Below are positions 7,954-19,000 of a stretch of DNA of 23,276 nt, piece by piece. Location of the stretch: the NCBI GenBank assembly GCA_003568945.1, contig BDIP01000263.1:1-23276 (forward strand). The letters run 5' to 3'. The notes under the pieces are model-generated. The model saw only the letters and a program-made list of their open reading frames with translations. It made no database searches and had not been told where the DNA came from. How positions within the stretch are numbered: the stretch's first letter is position 1; each line of letters opens with the position of its first letter. Position numbers and translations under genes: made by a program. This DNA is from Kipferlia bialata. Taxonomy: Eukaryota; Fornicata.

Positions 7954-9573
7954 ATGGACTCGGTTAGAACGGTGCGAGGACAAGATGAAGAGAGGAAAGG
8001 TCGGACAACCTTCAGTGTGAGCATTAGAAAGAAGGATAGAGAGTCTCGGCTTACAAAGCGGCGATTCCGTGCCATTGGGCGTTCTGATGAGGCTATTGCG
8101 GCTGGAGGGGAGAAAATGGTGGTTCCCACCACTCTTGCTGGTATTGAGGCCGCCGTGGAGCTTGTTCGGTCCCGCGTAGTGGAAGAGGTTTCCAAGGGGT
8201 TCGCCCAGTTGAGGTCTGCCCTGGCTTTGCCCGAACCCCCCCTGTTCATCGCTACTACGTATCCGGATATCCTCAGAAAAGCCGTACAGTTCCTAGATCC
8301 TTCCTATGCTGAGGACACGAGGCATGAGGCCGTGTGGTTTCTGACCAATGTGACCTCAGGCCAGAGTGAGCATGTGCAGGCTGTGTGCCAGGCAGGGGCC
8401 ATCCCCAGTCTGCTGGACCTCATCAGGGATGCCTCCATCTCCCTGGGCGACCATGCCGTGTGGTGTCTGGCCAATGTGGCCGGGGACACGGTGGAGTACA
8501 GAGACATGCTCCTGACTGCAGGCGTCATTCCCCTGCTGGTTGCCTTCATTGCCCGTGAAGGCCAGATAGACTCCACAATCCGGACAGCAGTGTGGTGTCT
8601 GTCCAACATCACCAGAGGTAGGCCGCCAGTGCCCTACGAGCTGGTCCGGTCTCTGATTGTGCCCGTGTGCGACCTGCTCAAGAACACCCAGTCGGAGGAT
8701 ATCATGTTGGAGTGTGTGTGGACCCTGCAGCACGTGACCGCCTTGGACAGGAAGGACAACCAGCAGCTGATCGACATCATGGCCACGGGGGTGGTCCCAC
8801 GGCTCAAGGAGGTGGGTCAGGCTGGCGTTGTTATATATATTAATACTGTTGTTATATATACTAATGACTCTCCAGTTGATACTGTATCCTCAGGAAGCAT
8901 TCCCCCCACTTCCCCCTCCCTCCCGTACTCACTGCAGGTCTGTGTGTGTTCTGACGCCGTTGCAGCCCGTGCCGCCCTTCGCACCATTGGTACCCTGACC
9001 CTAGGGGACGAGTCGCTGGTGGACGCCCTGGTTGAGTTGCACACCTTTGATATGCTGGGCCACGTCATCACCACAGCCCACTCTGTCCTGGTGAGGAAGG
9101 AGGCCCTGTGGGCGCTGTCCAACCTGGTTGTGGGTAAGCTGTCCCACAAGAAGGCCTTCTTCGAGGCCGGGCTGGGCCCCGTGGCCATCAAGATGCTGGA
9201 GTGCACCCACCGGGATACGGTGCAGGAGGCTGTGTTTGTGGTGTCCAACTGCCTGTTGGCAGGGCCCTCCTTTGTGGCCGATGAGTTCCTGAGTATCCAG
9301 GCCATCCCTGCCCTGGTCACCTCCCTGCGCACCCTGACCGTTGGCAACCAGCAGTCCGTCGAGGACGCCATCGTCATGGCCCTCGATGCAGTCATCGCGC
9401 TGCTGGAGAGGGGGGAGGGCATGGGGCAGGACGACAACCCCGTGGCCCTGGAGGTGGAGAGGTGCGGGGGCCTGGATCTGATCGAGGCCATGCAGGAGAG
9501 CCCCCTCCACGACATCTACCTCAAGACAAACCTCATCATCGACTCTTTCTTCATGGACGACCTCCTGAGCTAG
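7954..9573 (+). CDS. Importin-alpha (karyopherin-alpha) nuclear import adaptor
   Basis: Exons 7954-8811 and 8938-9573 give 497 residues, close to the usual 520. The N-terminus is a basic importin-beta-binding segment (FSVSIRKKDRESRLTKRR, residues about 20-37), followed by armadillo repeats. The NLS-binding Trp/Asn ladder is visible: AVWFLTN (W128, N132), AVWCLAN (W170, N174), AVWCLSN (W214, N218), CVWTLQH (W256 with His260 for Asn), a repeat with no Trp (RTIGTLTLGD, as usual for ARM5 or 6), ALWALSN (W344, N348), then AVFVVSN with Phe for Trp. The protein binds cargo NLSs and hands them to importin-beta at nuclear pores. The C-terminus ends in a hydrophobic-acidic DSFFMDDLLS, in the position where CAS binds in other species. 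The ATG at 7954 begins just before the IBB and gives a normal length. The intervening 126 nt are treated as an intron (see separate entry). Confidence 0.92.
   Translation: MDSVRTVRGQDEERKGRTTFSVSIRKKDRESRLTKRRFRAIGRSDEAIAAGGEKMVVPTTLAGIEAAVELVRSRVVEEVSKGFAQLRSALALPEPPLFIATTYPDILRKAVQFLDPSYAEDTRHEAVWFLTNVTSGQSEHVQAVCQAGAIPSLLDLIRDASISLGDHAVWCLANVAGDTVEYRDMLLTAGVIPLLVAFIAREGQIDSTIRTAVWCLSNITRGRPPVPYELVRSLIVPVCDLLKNTQSEDIMLECVWTLQHVTALDRKDNQQLIDIMATGVVPRLKEVGQAGVVIYINTVVIYTNDSPVDTVSSGSIPPTSPSLPYSLQVCVCSDAVAARAALRTIGTLTLGDESLVDALVELHTFDMLGHVITTAHSVLVRKEALWALSNLVVGKLSHKKAFFEAGLGPVAIKMLECTHRDTVQEAVFVVSNCLLAGPSFVADEFLSIQAIPALVTSLRTLTVGNQQSVEDAIVMALDAVIALLERGEGMGQDDNPVALEVERCGGLDLIEAMQESPLHDIYLKTNLIIDSFFMDDLLS
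8812..8937 (+). other. Frame-neutral intron in importin-alpha
   Basis: The 126-nt segment starts GTGGGT and ends CTCACTGCAG. It is AT-rich inside, contains a TACTAAT sequence, and lies between two armadillo repeats. It has no stop in the importin frame and a length divisible by three, so retention would insert 42 non-armadillo residues without breaking the protein. Composition and fit to the repeat alignment favour removal. Confidence 0.75.
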
Positions 9574-10032
9574 GCCCTCGGCTCCAGGCAGCATCGTGTA
9601 ACCAGTATCAGTATCAGTTTGCGTTCCAGGCGGATATGAGTGTATGTCCGTACATACATACCTAGGTCCAGAGCACGGGTTGGAAAGACATCTCCTCTGG
9701 AAAGACTCTTCCCCGTGTTCAAATGGTGCTATTCGTGTTTCCTTTATATGTATTTTGTGTATTTTTCGTTCGTTTTTTGTGTGTTTCTTCAACTCTCATG
9801 CCACATATACATGTGCGTGTAGATTGGTGGGAATCATCATCCATGATAGATTTTCCATCAGGGTCACTTCCCTGTTACTCCTTCCTCCTGAGCATCTCTA
9901 CAATACCATACGCTTTACAGAACAAATGAGTCAATCAACATATCTATCTCTTCTATTCTTGACACAATTCAAAACACATTCAAAACACGACGTGAGACAC
10001 GTACAATACTACAGTACATACTATCAATACCC
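9574..10032. other. Convergent intergenic region downstream of importin-alpha and the giant gene
   Basis: These 459 bases lie between two facing stop codons. They are AT-rich, with a pronounced T-rich stretch at about 9738-9790 on the plus strand and a short AGTATC repeat near 9603-9616. No open frame has codon bias or a recognisable product. The T-rich part suits 3' end formation of importin-alpha; this is inference. Confidence 0.45.
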
Positions 10033-13000
10033 TCAATATGACTGGAGGGAGCTGGCAAACCTTATGACGTCCACAACATCACTCGCTGCATCCAATAGAG
10101 GCACCACGGCGCTGATGTCATGCGCCACCATATCAGCCTCCCCCCCCTCCCCCTGTGTCAATGATGATACTAGTGGGGTCAGAGCCTCTACTAGGGGACC
10201 TAGGTGGACTGGGGTACCCAGCACGGAGTACAGGAGCTGGGACACGGCATCGACAGAGCTCACATCGCCTGGGGCCACGGACTTGACCAATTGCACCAGG
10301 GAGGGGAAGGAGAGACACCCTTCCGACGCATAGGAAGCAAAGAGATGGACGGCCGAGGGTGGCAGACGCAGGGTACGGACCACCCCTTCGAAGGCAGCAG
10401 CAGACATAGGGGTGTCGCCGTGTACATGCCTCAGGACCATCAGCTGACTCGGGCATAACCCGTAAAGCTGCATCCCTGCCTCCAGTGAGGACTGGGTGTC
10501 TCTGACCCTCTGACATCCAGTGCGTAGTGCACCTGCGGCCTCTGCGGCCATGCCCTCCAGGGCAGAGGGCGACACTCCCTGAGGTACACTGGAGGGGTAG
10601 GGGGAGCGCCCTATACCTGCATACACTGCACTCAACTCAGCCAGAATCTCTTGCACCGCGTGGCCAGAGGTCTCTGCCTCCCGCACTATCTCCCCTGCCA
10701 GGACACTGCCCCGGTGGGAGTGGATGGCAATAGAGGCCAGGGCCTGGAGGGGCTGCACCGCGGCCAGCCCCATCTGCATGGCCAGGTGGCAGTACGACAC
10801 GGCCCGGGCCTCGGCATGCACAGTAGACTCAAGGGCCTGGGCACAGGACACCACAGTGGCACTGGCACCAGACACCGCGTCAGAAAGGGTGCCGCGTAGG
10901 GTGTCAGTTCCAGACAGATTCAACATACACCCTCTGTCGACGCCTTCTCTCTTGCGCATGGTCATGTACCCTCCCAGCAGCTGACCCTGCAGCACAGAGA
11001 GCGGGGAAGGGCGGGTGGGATCCGAGGGGGGAACGGCGGAGCGGACAGGCCTGCGGGGTCTGATTCCCTGTGACTGGGGGAGACTAAGCACATCTGCAGC
11101 GGAGAGGGCGGGGGGCACCTCGAGGGGCTGGAGCTGTGCCTGGGAGAGAGAGGGCAGGGCACCCACCAGCGACACAGGCAGAGGGGGCAGTCCGACCAGA
11201 AGGGCGCCCAGCTGCACTGCGGCCTGGCCCTCCTGCTCTTCCATAGAGGCTAGCAGGGAGTGGGTGGTCTGGGCGCAGGCGAGGGTCAGGGAGTGGTTGA
11301 TGCCACTCAGCAGCAGGGGGGAGGAGGGGGAGGGGTGCAGGGGAGAGCACTCACCCAGGACGCCCTGGATAACTGGCACGATGTGGCCAGCCCCCTCCCC
11401 AGCATCCAATCCAATAGAGGGAATGTACCCAGGGGGGTACTGATAGGGAACGCCGTACCGGTCAGAGTACTCGTCCAGTGCCATGCAATGCCTCAGGGGT
11501 TGCACTGGTGACTGGGAATGGTCCTGCTCCGCTACACTCTGCTGCGAGAGAGAGGTCGGGGGGGCAGTCTCGAGTGAGAGGTTCTCGGTGACATCCTTAT
11601 ACAGCGCACACAGATCTCTGGCACACCGGCTGGCCCCCACCCACCCACACCACCTGTCTGCCGTCTCCACCCAGGCCTCTATCAGTTGGGTGGCGTCAGA
11701 GAGAGAGGGCAGGCGGAGCAGAAGGGCCCGACACCGCTGCAGAGTCGGCAGTACATCATAGAGAGACGCCGCCACCGCCTCTACAGCCTCCGGGGATAGA
11801 CACCCTCTGAGGGACAGAGCCCTGTCGAGACAGAAGGGGGGGGGAGGCCTCAGAAGACCCCTTCCCGACTGAAGAGGCTTGGCATACTCCGACCCAACAA
11901 AGTCCAGGACCCACTGCATACTGTCTGCATGACTCTGGGGGTGGGATACGGGGGGTGCCTGGCCCTGTGACTCTGACACCCCGTACACGGCACAGTGCAT
12001 GGGTGTGTCCAGCAGGGTGGAACAGACCCCAACGGCCCATGCCAGGAGAGCGTTGTACCTAGCTGTGGCCGAGACCATGTCTGAGGCGTAGCACACCAGG
12101 CAGTCCAAGGCGTCAGCGCTGGAGACAGGGACCACGCCCTCCAGGCACTGCAGAAGCTCCTGGGCCCCCTCCACTGTGAGGCACCCCCTCACCATGCCCT
12201 CATCCACCCTGTCCCTGTGTGCATACCCTGCCCTCACCCTGGCTACATCACACCTGGTCTGGAGGGAGAGGGCAGTGCCCACCAGCCATGCGGCATGGCG
12301 AGTGAAGGACGCGGGGTCTGAGTAGGCCACCTTGGCAGCGAGAGCATCCTCCATCCTAACCCCCAGGGGAGACACACACACACCCTGGGGCATATCCTTA
12401 GGGAAGAGGAGCAAAGAGAAGGGGTCAGAGGGGGGGGCCTCATCAACGGCCCCTGCCTCTGCCCCCACCCCTATTCTGAGCAGGGTGTGTAGCATGGCCA
12501 TGACCTCATCGACAGCAGAGGCGATCCCGTCACACCCTCCCACACAATCGACAGTGGGGGACGTGCCCCTATCCTCTGCAGGGGTCTGTCCAGCAGGGTG
12601 AGTGCCCTGGGAGAGAGAGTACTCCACTGCCTGTAGGGAGGCCAGAGCCTCATCAAGCACGGACACACACTGGTGGGACAGAGAGAGGGGGGCCTGTGCG
12701 GAACGGTCCAATCCCTCGGACCCAGTCCCTGACACTCCTCTAGATACTGATACTGATGCGGCGTCTGCATACCCAGTGTCCCTATGGTCCTCAGGGACAG
12801 TAGCCCCACATGCATCCAGTCCCTCCAGGAACACACAGGGCAGACAAGTGGCCAGGGCAGGGTCGGTGGCTACTGCTGTGGCCAGGGCCTGTCCTGCGGC
12901 TAGTACCTCAGTCCAAGGCCTGCAGGAGCCCGGGTCTGCTGTACCTGTACCAGTAATGTGGGACACTACTGCTACCACATGGTCAGCAATGGCCCTGCGG

Positions 13001-16000
13001 ACTGTGTCCCTGGTATCGGTGTCGAGAGAGCGGGAGTGGGAGACCTGGTCTAGGTAGGCCTGGGCCTGGGTCAGCACCGACGCTATGGCTGTCGCACCCT
13101 CTACAGCATTTTCTAGAGAGCCAGACCCTTCAAGGGCATTGTTAGGCCTCATACGCAGCAGGGGGTTAACGGCACTGATCCACAGATAACACAGCTGAAG
13201 CGCCTCTTCTACGTGTACCATCACGTCCTCGGGGCTCTCTGCGGCCAGTGCCCCTGAGAGACTGGGGGAGAGGTGGGACCCCCACTGAACCAGGGCCTGC
13301 ACCATGCTCTCCTGGTAGAGAGCAGGCCGGTATCCGACAGAGTGGGCGACTAGGGCCGCCTGACACCGTGATGTAAGATCATTGCACTCCTCAAGTAGAG
13401 CTAGGAGGGAAGGGGGGGCAAGATCCTCGGTGGAGAGAGCCCGGGTGTGTTGGGCGTGGGTAGTGTCTGGGTATACAGACTGGGACACGGTGGAGAGAGA
13501 GGGGTCACGGGGGCATGGCACACTGACACTGTCACCTGAAAGAGCAACAGCAACCGATGTGACATAGTTGGAAATGGCAGATAGAGACCCGGCCAGTAGG
13601 TGCAGAGGCGTGGGACCCGTCTCCGAGTCAGTATCTCTGTCAGTATCTCTGTCTGTGTCACCCTCACCTGTAACCTCTGCCGTCACCCGAACTAGCTCCT
13701 GCAAGGCAGCCCCTGCGTCCACACCAGGCCCAATACTCTGTGTTGGCACAATGATGCCGGAGAGTGACAGGTAGTGGCCCTCCACACAGTATGCCAGGGA
13801 CAGCTGGGCGTGTATGCTCTGTACCGTGGACAGACACGTGGCAAGGGCCTCCCTGTCGCCTGAGTCCTTGGCCGCCCTGACCCTCTCAGACACTGCAGAC
13901 AGAAGAGGGGTCGTCTCGGCTGATACCTCTCTCAGCGTCACTGCAAGGTGCTCGCTGTGCTCTGTGAGGGTGGTACCCACCATGTCGCCTAGCACAGAGG
14001 CCTCGACCCCTGAGAGCAGGCCCTGGACAGAGGCCAGGAGGGACAGGTGGGTGTCAAGGGCATCGGTCACAGCTCCCTCGACAGTCAATACACTGGCGAG
14101 GGCAGAGTCGGTGTCTCTCACCCCCTTCGACACAGCTGCCAGCCTTAGCTTGTGCACCCCTACCCTCAGCTTGGACAGGTCAGGGCACAGGGACACACAG
14201 TCTGAGTGCAGCTGACGGAGGGTGCGGATGCTGCGGTGTCTGGTAGCCTGCGAGGGGTGTACTTTAGAGACCCCAGTCTGGGACATTGACATTGACGCAA
14301 TGGCAGTGGCAGAGAGAGGGTCTTCGGCATGCACGGGTTGCTGGGCCAGCAGGTCTGTCACCCTTGTCACTCCCTCTGCTATTGCCCCCAAGGAGTGCCG
14401 CACCAGAGTCAGGGAGGCCTCCACACCGTCTAGGTCAGCGGTGCCAGACGACGGGTCCGCAGCCTGCAGCATAGCGCCTCGTCTCTCCAGGGCGCGTATC
14501 AATGCGGTCTTGCCCTGCTCTGCTAGGGACACTAGCCTGGCACAGGTCAGGCCCATGGCTCCGAGGGTCTCGTCCTCCACCCCCTCCTTGCCCACTACTA
14601 TGCCTCCGTCCTCACTCACTCTCCCTGCCTCTGCGGCCTGCACCACGTCTCTGTCCTGCTGCATACCCTCCAGGTGCTCGCCCAGCTGCAGGGTCTGGGT
14701 CTTGAGCTTGTCAATGTGCTTGGCCAGCTTCAGCGCATGCCGAGCACTGGTGCAGGAAGTGAGCTGGGTGCCCTGGCTCAGGATGGTGCGTCTGAAGGTG
14801 TTGAGGAACCTAAGTACCATCAGGGCCCGGTGGCTGAGGGAGGACAGGGACGCCGGCAGCACGTGGTCGTCCACCTCTGTCAGGAGTCCGCACCTCTTTG
14901 ACACATCGCCACAGAGACGGGTGAGGTCGGCCAGAGCATCGTCCATCACTTGGCAGGGGGGGAGGTCGGCTATGGAGGCAGCCCCCTCCTCCCCTCCCTC
15001 TCTGCTCCGCTGCAGGATGGAGGCGTGCAGCTGTCTGAGCTGCTCCGCCTGCTGTGCCCTCATGCCCAGTCCGGCATACACTGATGTGGCCAGCACCTGT
15101 GCCGAGGGGCATGTGTGTCTGGACAGGGATGCCCTGGTGAGCGACAGGGCCTTCGCCTGGGTCTGACAGTAGTCGAGCACAGCGGCAACCCCAGTCAGGT
15201 AGTCCTGCACAGACACAGACAGAGAGAGGGAGGACACAATGGCAGTCTCGGTCGTCTCATAGCACTGGCTCACCCTATCGTGTAGCTGGAGCGTGTCGTT
15301 TAGGCACCTCAGCAGCCCACTGTCCGTGGCCCCGAGCATACCCAGAGTGCCGGATGCCACCTGGCCTGATATACCCACAAGGCCGGGCAGCGTGACGTTG
15401 AGGTAGGCATCGGTGCGAGACAGAACCGAAGAGAGCACCACGGCATGTCGGGCCAGTCCCTCCATACCCTCCATATCCACCTGTCCGGCCTCAGCCCCAC
15501 CCTCCCCTGTGTCCATGGACCCCTGAGTAGGAGTGCGATCCTTGGCCTCAACCGCATCAACAGCCTCCTCCGCAGCTGCCAGGATCCCCTGTATCCCAGC
15601 AGTGTGCCGGGCCTCTGCGATGCTTTGAGAGTGGACGCCGATGCCGTGCATCACGAGTCTCTCTCCCTCCCTCTTACACACGTCACAGAGGGTGCGGAGA
15701 AGGGCAATGCGTGTCCCCAGAGACTCGGTCTCTCTCTTGCCCCCAGAGTTACCTGACACCGCCTCCAGCTCCAGCCCCAGGGACTCGAGGTCTGAGAGGA
15801 GAGGGGTGGCCTCCCTCTCTATACGCTCAGCCACCTCCTCGGTCAGAGCTATGCGACGCAGACCCCCCCGGCAGCAGTGTCTAGCAGCAGCGCTGTCGGA
15901 GCCTAGGGCACCGGCAAGGCCCAGATAGGTGTCGCACAGAGCCTGGCTCACACCCTCTGGGTCATAGGCGTCAGTGCCATCCTCTACCTCAGTATCAGTA

Positions 16001-19000
16001 TCTGCAGTAGGGTCTGCTTCCAACGAAGCCAGCAGCTCCCCCCTCTGCTGGCTGACCCACTGGCTAAGGGACGCAGCCACACGCACATAGCTGGTCAGCA
16101 CACTGGCTGCGCCCTCCCCCCTCCTGTGCATCTTGTCCTGGTTCTGCTGGGCCCGGGCCTCGTGCTCTAGCACTGCGGCGTCGAAGGTGGACAGCACCCC
16201 TGCCACACTCTGGGCCATGGCAGAGGACACCAGCCCGGCCTCGGTCAGTCTGGCTAGCAGGGTGTGGGTCTCAGCTGCGGCGTCCTTGTGCAGGTCCAGC
16301 ACACACCCGACATGTGCCAGCCTATCCTGCTCGGCCAGCAGGGCGGTGCTGTCGTCCGATGCAACAGGGGGGCACAGGTCGGACTCGGCCTCGGCCTCAG
16401 CCTCTAAACCAGACAGCTCTCGCATCTGTGCCTCAAACACCGACTCCGGCCGGTACTGCTCTGCGCTGGGCATCGCACTGTACACCCCTCTGGCCCCAGT
16501 GCCAGGGATGGAGCCTAGACCTGTGCCAGGGAGGGTATCGGAAAAGGGGTCGGAGACTGCTGTGAGCTTCGACATGCCTGGGGCGGCCCTTGCCACGACG
16601 TCTCTCAGCCCTGCCACCTCGTCTGACAGGAACAGTCTGTGCTGCCCGACCAGAGACAGCCTCTGGAAGGCGGCAAAGAGAGACCCCGTGAGGGTCATGA
16701 GGGTGAGGGTGACCCTGGTGAAGTCCGTCTCTGTCTGCTGGACAGACACATGAGACAGCCTCAGACACTGCTCCCTGTCCACTAGAAGCACCGACCCCAG
16801 CGGCACAGCGGCAGCCAGCAGCGACCGGGCCTCGGTGTCGACACAGAGCATCTCATCCAGAGTGCCCAGCAGAGAGAAGTGTGTCTGGGACAGGGTCTGC
16901 ACATCGGCTGCTATGGCAGAGACTATCCCCACAGGCGACATGGCTGAATCAAGGTGGTTGGACGCGTCCTCCACCGACGCCAGCCTCCTCTTCATAGCCT
17001 GCAGGGTGACCCTGGCCTGAGCTGTGTGTCTGTTGAGCACTAGCGACATGTCTGACAGAGACAGACGCAGGGTGTCGGCACCCTTGAGGGCATCTAGCAC
17101 TGTCACCAGCTTGTCTCGCTTGTCATCCAGTAATGCAACACACACAGAGTGCACGGCCTCCACAGCAGCGAAGGGAATGAGGGGAGGGACCACACACCCG
17201 ACCACCCCCACCCTTGTCCCATATTCTGCTCTGCATTGCGCCACCCTTCCCTCCAGTCCCTGCACAGTGGCCTGGAGCTTATCGAGGGCCCGGGATGCGG
17301 CCTGCCCTGCATGCAGAGTGGCAATGGATACGGGCGTGGCACAGCTGGACATGGCACCATAGAGGCTGGACCACAGGTCCCTGACGTGGGTATCATATGC
17401 CTTGGCGGCCAGCAGTGCGGCCTCGGCCCTGTGTCCCTCCTGGGACGCCACGGCGACACACGCCTGCAGCCTGGACACCGTGAGCTGCGTCTGGGCCTCG
17501 ACTGCCTCCCTGACCTGGGAGAGAGCATGGGCCCTGTCCCTCCGGACTGAGAGGGCTCGGTCCACAGACACAGACTCGGGGGTCTCACTCCCATCTGCCC
17601 CATCCTCGTTATCACCATCCACGCTCCCTGCTCTCAGACTGCAGCACTGATCCACCAGACACCCAGCCACCCGCTCGGCATACTGGGAGATGCTCTGCTC
17701 CCATCCCTCCACATGTGTCTGTGTGTGCGAGGACACAAGGCCACACGGCTTGGAGAGGGTGGGGGACGGGTTGTCACGCAGGATGTCGCCAGCCCCACTG
17801 CCATAGAGAGTCAGCAGCTCGAGGCCCGGGGGCACCGACTTCATACTCACCACTAGACTGTCCCATCCATTGGCACTGACACCGGCAGCAGAGTCTGGGC
17901 CGGTCCCCTCCCCTTCACGGGTGAGGAGGCTCTCCCCCTCCAGGTATGCGGCCATGCTCTCAGCGGCATAGGGGGTCTCGGTGAATGCCCCGTCCACCAC
18001 CTGCTGGGCCCCGCCCATCAGCCACTCTATCCTCAGACTCTGCGGCACCTGTACAGTGGGCCCTTCCAGCACACTACATGCCTCACGGCACATGTCCTGA
18101 GCAGTGTTGGCAGACAGACACAGCCGCTGTTCCGTCTCAAGCACTTGTGCCTCAGCCTCCAGCCGTTCGATCCTCAGGGGAGCTCTATCCCCAAACCGTC
18201 TGATGCGCTCCTCTAGGGACTTCATAGAGGCAGTAGAGGGAGAGGCTGCGAGTAGCTGTGACACGGGGTCATGGGGGGTCAGACTGTTGTCTCCCCCTAT
18301 CTTCTCGCCCTGGCTCCCACTCTCCCTCTCCCTCCCTGCCTCCCACCCCAGGTCCCTCACTATGTGCAGCAGATCGGGGCCCATGGCGTGGGTCTCCCTC
18401 AACACAGACAGAGCCTGGCGACACTGGGAGGCGTCGCCTATCGACACCTCAGTCAGCGCCGCCTCTGCCCTCTCCATCACAGCCATGACCCCGGCATACA
18501 CCCCGTGGGAGTGGTTGGCCAGTGACTCTGCCTCACCCTCCAGCAGTTGTGACGCGGCATCCCGCTGGGTCCCAGAGTCCGCTAGGGCAGTCACACCTCT
18601 GACCAACACATCAATCGAGTCTGCAGCAGCCTTGAGCCTAGAAAGGGGCAGGGCGAGGGGGGATACGCCTCTGGCCTTGCCGTGCAGTGCAGAGACGCTG
18701 TGAATGGCCTGCCCCAGCTGACCCCTCATGTCCAGCACGGCGTGGTACTCTGTCTGAAGGGAGGCAGACAGCGACGCAGACGTGGCACCGGCTGTGGCAT
18801 AGGCCTTCAGCAGGCCCCCCACCCTCTGGGTCAGGTCCCCAGCCAGGGCGTCTGCCTCTGTCAACTGCCCCTGGGCCTTGGAATGGGCCTGCACAGCTGC
18901 CTCCAGGGTCTGCGCACAGTGCACACACATGCGGATGGCCCCCTCAGCCCGGTATAGCAGGGCCTGAGGGTGCAGATACTCGGGGATATCTGCGGGTACA

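Noticed and set aside
9644-10333. 229-codon plus-strand frame over the region downstream of importin-alpha and the end of the giant gene
   Set aside because: The first half is AT-rich intergenic sequence and the second half is antisense to the giant gene. No domain is visible.
14222-15166. 314-codon plus-strand open frame inside the giant gene, with similar frames such as 16133-16753
   Set aside because: Antisense shadow. The giant gene's GC-rich codons rarely create stops on the opposite strand. The translated product is low-complexity Ser/Arg/Pro with no recognisable domain.
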